DNA from: Novosphingobium decolorationis
Lineage (GTDB): Bacteria; Pseudomonadota; Alphaproteobacteria; Sphingomonadales; Sphingomonadaceae
Assembly (NCBI RefSeq): GCF_018417475.1
Contig: NZ_CP054856.1
Location: forward strand, 2,263,001-2,327,000
Direction of reading: 5' to 3'
DNA: 64,000 nt
The translations under genes and the position numbers were made by a program. Below the pieces are notes generated by a model, which saw only the letters and a list, made by a program, of their open reading frames with translations, made no database searches and was not told where the DNA came from. Below are positions 27,304 through 34,830 of the stretch, piece after piece. Each line of letters begins with the position of its first letter. Positions within the stretch are counted from its first letter, which is position 1.

Positions 27304-28028
27304 AGCCAGCGCAGCCCGTAATAGATCGCCGCGCCGACGTGGAGCGCGAGCAGCGCGAAGATGAGACAGCCCAGCAGGATGTGCAGGAACCGCCATCGCG
27401 CGAACAGGGTGTTGGTCGCCTCTTCGGCGCGGATCGCGAATTCGGTATCGGCCAGCGCCGCGGCGATCCCCGCCTTGTCCTGGGGGTGCTGGCCCGCGGG
27501 CGCATCCCCGGCGACGAACAGATAGCGCCTCCAGCCCGACAGCGGCGCGGCTGCGGTATCGGCCTGCGTCGGCGCGGCCGGCTCCTCGAGGAAGGCGGCG
27601 CGAAGCGAAGCCAGTTCCGACCTGCGTCCGCGCAGCGCCCGACCAAGCTGGGCAAGCAGGTAGCGGCCGATGAAGCCGGTGATGACCGTCATCAGCAGAA
27701 GGATGGTCAGAAGCAGTCCGACCGGGCTTTCGAGCTTGTGCGCGGCGTGGACCAGACCCAGGATCGGCGCCAGCACGCCGGCATAGATGTGGATGGCGAG
27801 CAGGGTCGGCTTGCTGACGAGCCGGGAGAGCGCCTTGTCGACCCAGGCGATATGCTTGGCCGCGACATAGGGAAGCGTCAGCAGCATCAGCACGAGCGCT
27901 GCGATCCCGATGATCCCGCCGGCCAGGCTGCCCGGAAAGCGCGGTGACACATGCACGAGGTAGCCGAACGGGAACAGCAGCAGGAACGCGACCAGCAGGC
28001 CGACGGCGATGTCGCTGCGTTCGCGCAT
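27300..28028 (-). CDS. Five-helix membrane protein, predicted di-heme b electron carrier
   Basis: A 242-residue inner-membrane protein with five hydrophobic helices (about 8-27, 35-57, 75-95, 102-125, 213-238). Two helices each carry a His pair 14 residues apart: His80/His94 in the third and His216/His230 in the fifth. That spacing is typical of two stacked b hemes between helices, as in ferric reductases and NADPH oxidases. A cytoplasmic loop (130-210) lies between. The start overlaps the stop of the flavoprotein gene, and the stop overlaps the heptaheme start. Heme binding is inferred from the pattern. Confidence 0.75.
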   Translation of the reverse strand: MRERSDIAVGLLVAFLLLFPFGYLVHVSPRFPGSLAGGIIGIAALVLMLLTLPYVAAKHIAWVDKALSRLVSKPTLLAIHIYAGVLAPILGLVHAAHKLESPVGLLLTILLLMTVITGFIGRYLLAQLGRALRGRRSELASLRAAFLEEPAAPTQADTAAAPLSGWRRYLFVAGDAPAGQHPQDKAGIAAALADTEFAIRAEEATNTLFARWRFLHILLGCLIFALLALHVGAAIYYGLRWL

Positions 28029-29944
28029 CAGGCTTCGACCACGAGCGGCGTGCCCGTGCCCTTCGCCTGGCACGCGAGCACATAGCCCTGCGCCTTGTCG
28101 GCGGGCGCGAGGCCGGACTCGACCTCCATCGTCACCTCGCCCTGCAGCAGCTTGACGACGCAGGCGCCGCATGTGCCCGCACGGCAGGCATAGGAGATCT
28201 CGACGCCCGCGCCCTCGGCCGCCTCGAGCACGGTCTCGTCCGCGGGCAAAGCCGCCGACACCCCCGACACGGAGAAGGTCACCGTGCTCGGTGCCACCTC
28301 GGCGCTCGGGGCCGGCTTAGCTGCTGGCGCGGGCGCGGGCTTGACCTCGAGATCCTCGTGGTCGGCCGGCAGCGAGGCCGGACCGAACGCCTCGGTGTGC
28401 AGCTGCGCTTCGGGGACGCCGAGTTCCGCCAGCACGCCGCGCATCGCGCCCATCATCGCCGGCGGGCCGCACATATGGATCCGCCGGCTCGCGATCTCCG
28501 GCACCGCGGCCAGGATCATCTCGCGGGTGATCGGCCCTTCGGGGCCCATCCAGACGGTGCCGGGCGCGCGCTGCATCGCGGCGACGACATGGAGGTTGGG
28601 AAAACGGCGTTCGAGCCGTTCGAGCTCGTCGCGGAACACGAATTCCTCGGTCGACCGTGCGCCGTAGAAGAAGAAGATATCACCCTTCCACGCGGTGTCG
28701 GTGAGATAGCGCAGCACCGACATCATCGGGGTGATGCCGACCCCGCCCGCGATCAGCACGATGCTCTGGGCATCCGTTCCCGTGAAGGTGAAGGCGCCGA
28801 ACGGTCCGCTGACCTTCAGCAGATCGTCGGCGACGACCTTGTCGTGCAGGTATCGCGAGACCACGCCCTGCTCCTCGCGCTTGACCGTCAGTTCGACATA
28901 GGCCCGCTGGGTCGGCGAAGAGGCGATCGTGTAGGAACGGCGCGCGGTCTTGCCCGCTTCGGGCTCTACCTCGACCTGCAGGAACTGGCCCGGCAGGAAG
29001 TCGAACGGCAGCCGGTCGGCGGCCGGGTCCGCGAGCCGGAAGGTCAGCACGCTCGGCGTCTCTCGCACGATCTGGACCACGCGCAGCTGCCCCGCCCAGC
29101 TTTTGGGCTTGCGCAGCGAAGCTCCCGCGGGCGCGGCCGCATTGCTCGAGGCGAGCCCGGCGCTGCCGGCAACGGGGGCAGGTGCGGGCGCGAACTTCGC
29201 AGCGGGCGGGACAGCCTTCGGCTCCGGCTTTTCCGAGGTCTTGGCGGTGGCGACACCGCCGGCGATCGCCCCGATCCGCCGGAGGCGGAAGATCTGCAGC
29301 GCGATCAGCGTGGCGCTCACCAGCCCCAGGAAGAGCATGAGAAGGAGGTGTGAGGGCGAGATGCCGAACCAGTGGTCGGCATGGCCGGGCGCGGCCTGGT
29401 CGATGTCGAGCTGATCGCGCAGCCAGGCAAGCCCGACCTCCCGGGGCGGCTGCAAGCCGCCGATCGCGCCCTGCGCGGCGGTGCCGGACCGGAACAGGTC
29501 GGTTCCCTCGCGCAGGCGGCGCGCCGCATCGAGTCGGGCCGAGACCGTGGTTGCACGCGCGCCGTCGGCCGAGGCGGCGTTGATCATCGCTAGGCCCGTG
29601 CTTACCCGTTCGCCAGCCTGCGCAGCGACCCGCTGCCTTGCCGCTTCGTCGAGCGCGGGAAAGGCGAGCAGTTGCGAGATGAAGCCGGTCCGGCGCGATT
29701 CGTGGCCGTGCTCATTCTCCCCTTCCCCATTGATCATGCGATCCATCATGGGGTTCATCATCTTCGCCATGTCCGACGACCCCGACGATGCCGGTGCGGA
29801 CATGCCCCCGCCGGCCGGCATGCCTGCGCCATGATGCGCGGCATGATCCTCGCCCTCCTGCGCGCCCGCGCCCGCGGACAGGCTGAGAGCGATTGCGCAG
29901 CCGAGGCTCAAGCGTCGAAGGCTGATCCGCCTGGACATCCTCAT
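28028..29944 (-). CDS. Membrane-anchored FNR-type flavoprotein with C-terminal 2Fe-2S ferredoxin domain
   Basis: A 638-residue fusion. Residues 1-29 are a signal peptide and 30-195 a periplasmic part with His/Met-rich segments (EDHAAHHGAGM, MMNPMMDRM). Residues about 199-220 are one membrane helix, and 285-520 an FNR-like FAD/NAD(P) module with RRSYTIAS (335-342) and GGVGITPM (400-407). Residues 555-638 are a plant-type ferredoxin with Cys587, Cys592, Cys595 and Cys625. Electrons would thus enter from NAD(P)H in the cytoplasm. It is coupled by ATGA overlap to the di-heme protein. The exported head with metal-like residues on a cytoplasmic reductase is unusual. Confidence 0.88.
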   Translation of the reverse strand: MRMSRRISLRRLSLGCAIALSLSAGAGAQEGEDHAAHHGAGMPAGGGMSAPASSGSSDMAKMMNPMMDRMINGEGENEHGHESRRTGFISQLLAFPALDEAARQRVAAQAGERVSTGLAMINAASADGARATTVSARLDAARRLREGTDLFRSGTAAQGAIGGLQPPREVGLAWLRDQLDIDQAAPGHADHWFGISPSHLLLMLFLGLVSATLIALQIFRLRRIGAIAGGVATAKTSEKPEPKAVPPAAKFAPAPAPVAGSAGLASSNAAAPAGASLRKPKSWAGQLRVVQIVRETPSVLTFRLADPAADRLPFDFLPGQFLQVEVEPEAGKTARRSYTIASSPTQRAYVELTVKREEQGVVSRYLHDKVVADDLLKVSGPFGAFTFTGTDAQSIVLIAGGVGITPMMSVLRYLTDTAWKGDIFFFYGARSTEEFVFRDELERLERRFPNLHVVAAMQRAPGTVWMGPEGPITREMILAAVPEIASRRIHMCGPPAMMGAMRGVLAELGVPEAQLHTEAFGPASLPADHEDLEVKPAPAPAAKPAPSAEVAPSTVTFSVSGVSAALPADETVLEAAEGAGVEISYACRAGTCGACVVKLLQGEVTMEVESGLAPADKAQGYVLACQAKGTGTPLVVEA

Positions 29945-29961
29945 CCCCTTTTTCAGCGCGC

Positions 29962-30282
29962 TTACATATCCTTCATCGGCATCGCCGAATTGCCCGGCGC
30001 GGGATCGGGTGCCGGCGCGGTCTGGTTGCCGGCCCCGGCGCGCATCGCGTCATGGTCCATCGCCTGACGGTGATGCCGCTCCATCTCGGCCTGGTTGCTC
30101 ATCGCGTCCATCGGCGCCGCGTCTGCAGCGTTGCCGCTGTCGGTCAGGACCGGGGTGGCGGCGACGCTGTTCGCCGCGGGCGGCACCGTCTGGTCGGCCT
30201 GGCGGTCGCAGCCCGAAAGCGCGAGCGCCAGCAACAGGCTTCCGCCGACAAGCGGAAGGGCTTTTTTCGCATGGTCGATCAT
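29962..30282 (-). CDS. Met/His-rich lipoprotein
   Basis: A 106-residue predicted lipoprotein with lipobox LSGC (Cys25). The mature chain is low-complexity, with MDAMSNQAEMERHHRQAMDH and a final MPMKDM, suited to loose copper or silver binding. No family is recognised. It lies 17 nt before the flavoprotein gene in the MerR operon. Confidence 0.7.
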   Translation of the reverse strand: MIDHAKKALPLVGGSLLLALALSGCDRQADQTVPPAANSVAATPVLTDSGNAADAAPMDAMSNQAEMERHHRQAMDHDAMRAGAGNQTAPAPDPAPGNSAMPMKDM

Positions 30283-30340
30283 AGCTTGCTCCTTGGCTTG
30301 AAAACTGTGTCCGGGCGCCAGGGCTGGCGCCCGGACCGGA

Positions 30341-30562
30341 TCATTGCGCGTTGCGCAGGATCTGAAGGCACCGGTCGTGCGAGAGGTTCATCGGGTTGCG
30401 CCCCTGCCCCTTCATCTCGCCATGATCATGCGGCGTCTGGAGACCCATATTGCCCTCCATCGCCCGGCAACTCTCGACCTGCGCCGAGGTCGGCCGCGTG
30501 GTTACACAGGCGCCCAGAAGCAGCGCCGGCGTGAGGACGCCGATCAAACGCATTTTCTTCAT
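30341..30562 (-). CDS. Small lipoprotein with His/Met residues
   Basis: A 73-residue predicted lipoprotein (lipobox LGAC, Cys19). The mature part has two cysteines and HDHGEMKG, and may bind metal. Its start overlaps the merR stop by four bases (ATGA), so it is translated with the regulator. Family not recognised. Confidence 0.65.
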   Translation of the reverse strand: MKKMRLIGVLTPALLLGACVTTRPTSAQVESCRAMEGNMGLQTPHDHGEMKGQGRNPMNLSHDRCLQILRNAQ

Positions 30563-31038
30563 AACAAAACCCCTTTCGCTCGTGGTGATCGTTCGTCCTG
30601 CGCTGCCTGATGTTTCTTGTTATGCTGCTGGTCTTTCCGCCGCGCCGTCAGGAAGGCGAGGATCGGGCAATCGGAGACGGGCACTTCGCCCGGGCATTCG
30701 TCGGCGAGCATCCGCAGCATGTCGCGGATATCGGACAGGCGCTCGAGCCGGGCTTCGGCGTCAGCGATCTTGGCGAGCGTGATATCGAGCACGGCCTGGG
30801 CATGCGCGGTGTCCGACGCCCTGAGCGCCAGCAACTGCCGGGCCTGTTCGAGTGTGAAGCCAAGCTCCTGCGCCGAGCGGATGAAATTGACGCGCTCGAG
30901 GTCGGTCGCGTCGTAGAGCCTGTAGCCCGCCGCCGTGCGCGCGGGTTCGCGCAGCAAACCCATCCGCTCATAATAGCGGATCGTGTCGCGGCCCACGCCC
31001 GCAGCGGCGGCCAGTTCGCCGATCTTGAAATTGCCCAT
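30559..31038 (-). CDS. MerR-family metal-responsive regulator
   Basis: A 159-residue MerR-type activator. The N-terminal winged helix shows KIGELAAAAGVGRDTIRYYE and the RTAAGYRLYD wing, followed by the long dimer helix. Near the end ADECPGEVPVSDCPIL gives two cysteines about ten residues apart, which fits a thiolate metal site. The motif is not identical to that of CueR, so copper is inferred from the operon. The gene heads the run down to 25696 and has a MerR-type promoter just upstream (31054-31085), so it probably activates its own operon. Confidence 0.9.
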   Translation of the reverse strand: MGNFKIGELAAAAGVGRDTIRYYERMGLLREPARTAAGYRLYDATDLERVNFIRSAQELGFTLEQARQLLALRASDTAHAQAVLDITLAKIADAEARLERLSDIRDMLRMLADECPGEVPVSDCPILAFLTARRKDQQHNKKHQAAQDERSPRAKGVLL

Positions 31039-31053
31039 GTCATCCGCTCGATC

Positions 31054-31085
31054 ATCATGCCGGTTGGACCATGGTCCAGGGTCAA
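31054..31085 (-). promoter_or_regulatory. MerR-type promoter/operator of the merR-csp operon
   Basis: On the minus strand, TTGACC (-35, 31080-31085) and CATGAT (-10, 31054-31059) stand 20 bp apart, too far for normal sigma-70 use but typical for MerR-activated promoters such as those of ZntR. The spacer contains the perfect 14-bp palindrome TGGACCATGGTCCA (31065-31078), the expected dimer site. The -10 ends 16 nt before the merR start. Confidence 0.75.
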
Positions 31086-31182
31086 GCGGTTCGCTTTGAC
31101 CCCGAACGGTCCGTTGCCGCCGCCAGCCCGCTGCCCCGACGTCTCGCGTCAGGGCAGCTTGTGCCGCCGGGCCACCGGCTCG

Positions 31183-31539
31183 TCAGTTCTTGCGAAGCTC
31201 GACGATGTCGTGCTTGGCAGGCGTGCCGTCGGCGACGGACACGTGCGCGAAGTGATCATCGAAGATATGATCGATCGTCACATGGCCGATGAGCTGGCGG
31301 TGATAAGTCGGCGCCACGCCTTTGGACGGACCCGGATGGGTCACAACGCGATAGACCTCGAGCTTCTGGCCGACCTCGGCGCCATCGGCCTTGCCGATGC
31401 AGACGACCGTGCCGTTGCTGCCCGTGTCAACGATCGAGCCGCGCATGAAGAAGGTATGTCCGATACCCTGAGCGAATGAAGGGACCGCTGCGAGCATCGA
31501 GATGCCGGCGAGCGCAACCATGATGGAGTTCTTGATCAT
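31183..31539 (-). CDS. Secreted protein of unknown function
   Basis: A 118-residue exported protein with a signal peptide ending near SFAQ (residue 24). The mature part contains a single VCIGKADGAEVGQ cysteine and GHVTIDHIFDDHFAHVSV. It may be a beta-barrel-like fold such as an SH3-type domain, but no family is recognised. The ATG at 31539 follows GAGGAGT. It is transcribed toward merR but is separate from it, with 144 nt between its end and the merR start. Confidence 0.65.
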   Translation of the reverse strand: MIKNSIMVALAGISMLAAVPSFAQGIGHTFFMRGSIVDTGSNGTVVCIGKADGAEVGQKLEVYRVVTHPGPSKGVAPTYHRQLIGHVTIDHIFDDHFAHVSVADGTPAKHDIVELRKN

Positions 31540-31898
31540 CTTGGACTCCTCTGAGAAGTGTTGAACACTGCCGCTCGATCTCTCGAGGGGAAGACTTTGT
31601 TTCTTCGCCTTCAGGAGTATGGTCCCTGGTCCAAGCTCGGTATACGTATTGTTCGCAGCGACTGTCGGTTTGAGTAGATCCCCCGGGACCGTCGTTGATT
31701 TGTCCGTACCTCGCCAAACGGATGGCACCTGCCGCCTCCTCGGTGGGCGTCGTCCAGCATTGGTTGCAACTGATCTGTCCGGGTGCGCCCACTTGGTTCC
31801 GGGCACCTTTTGCAGATGTGGTGGGTTACGCCGTTTCCCCCCAACCGTGAGGGCTCCGCCTTCACGGTGCGTATTACCTAGGGGCAACAAAGGAGACG
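31540..31898 (+). other. Intergenic region between divergent metal genes
   Basis: 359 nt with no supported gene. It must contain the promoters of the secreted-protein gene (leftward) and the DUF305-cusF cluster (rightward). At 31618-31634 ATGGTCCCTGGTCCAAG contains two GGTCC half-sites, recalling the MerR operator at 31065-31078, so the same regulator might act here. A GGAG site (31892-31895) precedes the DUF305 start. Confidence 0.4.
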
Positions 31899-32291
31899 AT
31901 GATGAAAAGATCAGGAATGGCGTTCGCTCCCCTCTTACTGCTGGCCGCCGGCCCGGTCCTCGCCCAGGAGGCCATGCACGGCATGGATCATGGCAAGATG
32001 GGCCACTCCGACACGGGCATGATGAAACCGACACCCGCCAATCCATACCCGCGTGCCGAAATGGAGATGCATCGTAAGATGATGTCGGCCGTTGGCACCG
32101 ATGCGACCGAGACCTGGGCCCGCAAGATGATCGAGCATCACCGCGGCGCGATCGCCATGTCACAGATCGTGCTCCGCGAAACGCGCGACGCCAAGGTTCG
32201 CGACATGGCCACCAAGAGCTCTGCCGAACAGCGACGCGAAATCGACGAACTGCAAGCCTGGCTGCGTGAGCATGGCAAGCGGACACAGTGA
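31899..32291 (+). CDS. Secreted DUF305 protein, cluster 2
   Basis: A 130-residue exported protein. A signal peptide ends near VLAQ (residue 24), then a His/Met-rich linker MHGMDHGKMGHSDTGMM, then a DUF305 core with MIEHHRGAIAMSQIVL. The His pair and methionines suit periplasmic copper binding. It is the first gene of copper cluster 2 and is followed 27 nt later by the DUF411 gene. Confidence 0.88.
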   Translation: MMKRSGMAFAPLLLLAAGPVLAQEAMHGMDHGKMGHSDTGMMKPTPANPYPRAEMEMHRKMMSAVGTDATETWARKMIEHHRGAIAMSQIVLRETRDAKVRDMATKSSAEQRREIDELQAWLREHGKRTQ

Positions 32292-32318
32292 CCGAAGCAG
32301 GAACTTGAGATTCGAAAG

Positions 32319-32756
32319 ATGAAGAAGCAGGCGATCGCGGCGCTGGCCGCCATCTTCATGGCGACAGCGGCCAGCTCTGCGACGCCGATCCTCGTGCATC
32401 GCGATCCCGGCTGTGGCTGCTGCGAAAAGTGGGCCGCGCAGATCCGCGCACAGTTCAAGCGTTCCGTCACGATCGTCGACGACCGCTCGCGATCTTCCTT
32501 CCAGCGCTCGCATGGTGTGCCGCTGCGTCTCGCCTCCTGCCACACCGCCGTGATCGACGGCATGGTGTTCGAGGGGCATGTGCCCATCAATGACATCAAG
32601 CGGGTTCTGGCAGTGCGCCCGCGCGGGGTGGCTGGCCTTGCCGTTGCGGGAATGCCTTTGGGATCACCGGGCATGGAGATCCCCAGTCAGCCGGCACAGT
32701 CCTATCAGGTGGTAGCATTCGGCCCGTCTGGCCAGCGCGTGTTCGCAAGGCACTAA
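32319..32756 (+). CDS. DUF411 periplasmic protein, cluster 2
   Basis: A 145-residue exported protein with a signal peptide ending near SSA (residue 21) and no lipobox. The DUF411 motifs are present: RDPGCGCCEKW, LASCHTAV, EGHVPINDIKRVL and GLAVAGMPLGSPGME. It is the soluble counterpart of the protein at 4487. It probably binds or delivers copper in the periplasm; the exact role in the family is not settled. Confidence 0.9.
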   Translation: MKKQAIAALAAIFMATAASSATPILVHRDPGCGCCEKWAAQIRAQFKRSVTIVDDRSRSSFQRSHGVPLRLASCHTAVIDGMVFEGHVPINDIKRVLAVRPRGVAGLAVAGMPLGSPGMEIPSQPAQSYQVVAFGPSGQRVFARH

Positions 32757-32807
32757 GGGGAAAGCTCCATTTGTAACTTCGGTTCCAGCGCGCTAGAATA
32801 GTCGTTC

Positions 32808-33170
32808 GTGAAACGCCTGCTCGCGCTTCTGCTCGTCATCGGAGCGCTGTCCGGTCTCTTCGGAGCCCAGATGGCGGCCGCGCACAGCGTGCCTGAGGCG
32901 GCAGGCGCGCCGCTGGCCAAGGGCATGGATGCGGACTGCATGGCGATGATGGCCAAGCAGCATCCTGCGCCCAGCGAAAAGCCTTGCAAGGGCCTGACGC
33001 TCGATTGCATCGCCGCGATGGGGTGCGTGATCCCGCTGGTCGCAGCTGACCTGACAGGCGGCATTGCGCCTGCGCGTCTCTACGACGCGCCCAGCTTCTG
33101 GACGACCGATACGATATTGACCGGCAAGGCGGTTGTGCCCGAGCCGGATCCTCCCACCAGCCTTGCCTGA
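32808..33170 (+). CDS. Small exported cysteine protein heading cusCBA, cluster 2
   Basis: A 120-residue exported protein from a GTG start. The signal ends near AAAH (residue 26), and the mature part has DADCMAMMAKQH and PCKGLTLDCIAAMGCVIPL. The latter matches the cysteine pattern of the protein at 9818, in the same place relative to a cus operon. That repeat of context makes a shared copper role likely, though no named family was recognised. Confidence 0.7.
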   Translation: MKRLLALLLVIGALSGLFGAQMAAAHSVPEAAGAPLAKGMDADCMAMMAKQHPAPSEKPCKGLTLDCIAAMGCVIPLVAADLTGGIAPARLYDAPSFWTTDTILTGKAVVPEPDPPTSLA

Positions 33171-33181
33171 TTGAACGAGCA

Positions 33182-33215
33182 CGGGCTGCGCGCATCGATC
33201 GATGCGCGCAGCCCG
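33182..33215 (+). terminator. Strong palindromic terminator
   Basis: A perfect 34-bp palindrome with 17-bp arms (CGGGCTGCGCGCATCGA and its complement), followed by GTTTCCTTCTTTT. It lies 12 nt after the small cysteine protein gene and ends or attenuates that transcript before the next gene. Confidence 0.75.
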
Positions 33216-33246
33216 GTTTCCTTCTTTTCAGTCAAAGGTTTTCGTG

Positions 33247-33504
33247 ATGACCAAAATACTTCCGGCCGCCCTTGTGGCGGCCCTCGGTCTCGCCGCGCCT
33301 GCGCTTGCAACCGACGCGAGCCGCACGCCGCAAGGCCATTGGGAATGGCGGTCGGCGCCGCAATATGGTCCGCGGGCGACTAGCCCTGCGCGTGTCCGCA
33401 TATGGGTGCCCGACAGCCGGGACATGGCCAGCTGCGATTGCGCGATGATGCAGGCAAGCGCCGCCGACTGCATGCGCGGCGCAGTCAGGTCGGACAAGGG
33501 CTAA
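33247..33504 (+). CDS. Small secreted protein, unknown
   Basis: An 85-residue exported protein with a signal cleaved near ALAT (residue 22). It has a central HWEWRSAPQYGPRA, and the C-terminus DCAMMQASAADCMRG follows an SCDCAMM Cys-X-Cys. No family is recognised; the Cys/Met content suggests metal binding. It sits 63 nt before cusC of cluster 2. Confidence 0.6.
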   Translation: MTKILPAALVAALGLAAPALATDASRTPQGHWEWRSAPQYGPRATSPARVRIWVPDSRDMASCDCAMMQASAADCMRGAVRSDKG

Positions 33505-33567
33505 ACCCGCTCCGGAGCGGCGCGTCACATCTTGGCGCGCCGCCTCTGTCATGAGGGGATGATATCC

Positions 33568-34830
33568 ATGATCATGATGCCGAGGCGCGCTGTGCGACGC
33601 CTGTTGCTCTCTATCGGTGCGACGCTTGCGAGCGCCTGGGCCGTGCCGGTGTCGGCCGGCCCGCTCACCTACGAGCAGGCAGTGAGGCTCGCTGCCGCCA
33701 ACGCGCCAAGCCTCAAGGCGCGCGCGGCGGCGACAGCCGGCGCCCGCTCTTCGGCGGTCGCGGCCGATCGCCTGCCCGATCCGACGCTCGACCTGGGCCT
33801 GCAGAACTTCCCGGTGAGCGGCCCCAATGCCGGCAGCTTCACGCGCGACGATTTCACTATGGCGACGATCGGGTTCAGCCAGACCTTCCCCAATCTCGCC
33901 AAGCGCCATGCACGCGCCGCGCGCGCCGCGGCCGATATCGGTATCGCCGAGGCGGGCGAGCTGGTCGAAGGCCGCAACGTGCGGCTCGAGACCGCCCTCG
34001 CCTGGGTCGATCTCTATTATGGAGAACGCCGGCTCCGGCAGCTCGACCTGCTCGATGCCAGCCTCGACGACCTGCAGAAGACCGTGACCGCACGCCTGGC
34101 GTCGGGCAGCGCGCGCCCGAGCCAGGCGCTCGAGCCCGACCAGCTCCGCGCCGCCATCGCCGATCGCCGCGCCGAGATGGCTGCGGTGGTGGCGCAGGCG
34201 CGGGCCCGGCTCGCGCGCTATACCGGCGACCCCGACCCGCAGGCGACGGGCGACCCGCCGATACTCGATGTCGATCCGATCCGGCTGCGGGCCGGGATCG
34301 ATGCGCTTCCCGCCGTGCGCGCGCAGGACGCGCGGATCGCAGTCGCCGAAGCGGACGTGCGCCTCGCGCGCGCCGACAAGCGCTCCGACTGGAAGGTCGG
34401 CGTCACCTATGGCCGGCGCGATCCCATGTACGGCGACATGGCCTCGGTCGGCGTGTCGATCGACCTGCCAATGTTCGCCGGCAAGCGCCAGAATCCCAGG
34501 ATCGCTGCCAGCGAGAGCCTTGTGCAAGGGGGTCGGTTCGACCGCGAGGCGATCCGCCGCGAGCTGGTGGCGCAACTCGACGCCGATCTCGCAGACCATG
34601 CCATGCATCTCTCCCGGTTGCGCAATGCCCGCGAGACGCTGGTGCCCCTCGCCAGGCGCCGCGCCGAACTCGACCGCGACAGCTATGCCGCGGGCAAGCT
34701 CGACCTGGGAACCGCGCTGCTCTCGACCCTGGCGCTCGCCGAGGCCGAGGTCGAAACGCTCAACCGCGAGGCCGATGTCGCGCGCGACGCGGTCCGTATC
34801 AACATCACTTATGGGGAGGAGCGGCCATGA
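33568..34830 (+). CDS. cusC: CusC/CzcC-like outer-membrane efflux channel, cluster 2
   Basis: A 420-residue TolC-family channel. The ATG at 33568 is taken because GAGGGG lies about 9 nt upstream; an earlier ATG at 33559 has no room for a site. A signal peptide ends near VSAG. Two repeats follow with LPDPTLDLGLQNFPVSGP and VGVTYGRRDPMYGDMASVG, matching the protein at 10291. The stop overlaps the cusB start (ATGA). Confidence 0.9.
   Translation: MIMMPRRAVRRLLLSIGATLASAWAVPVSAGPLTYEQAVRLAAANAPSLKARAAATAGARSSAVAADRLPDPTLDLGLQNFPVSGPNAGSFTRDDFTMATIGFSQTFPNLAKRHARAARAAADIGIAEAGELVEGRNVRLETALAWVDLYYGERRLRQLDLLDASLDDLQKTVTARLASGSARPSQALEPDQLRAAIADRRAEMAAVVAQARARLARYTGDPDPQATGDPPILDVDPIRLRAGIDALPAVRAQDARIAVAEADVRLARADKRSDWKVGVTYGRRDPMYGDMASVGVSIDLPMFAGKRQNPRIAASESLVQGGRFDREAIRRELVAQLDADLADHAMHLSRLRNARETLVPLARRRAELDRDSYAAGKLDLGTALLSTLALAEAEVETLNREADVARDAVRINITYGEERP

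Noticed and set aside
33232..34608. Minus-strand open frame opposite cusC of cluster 2
   Set aside because: The plus-strand gene is a standard TolC-family channel, overlapping cusB as expected.
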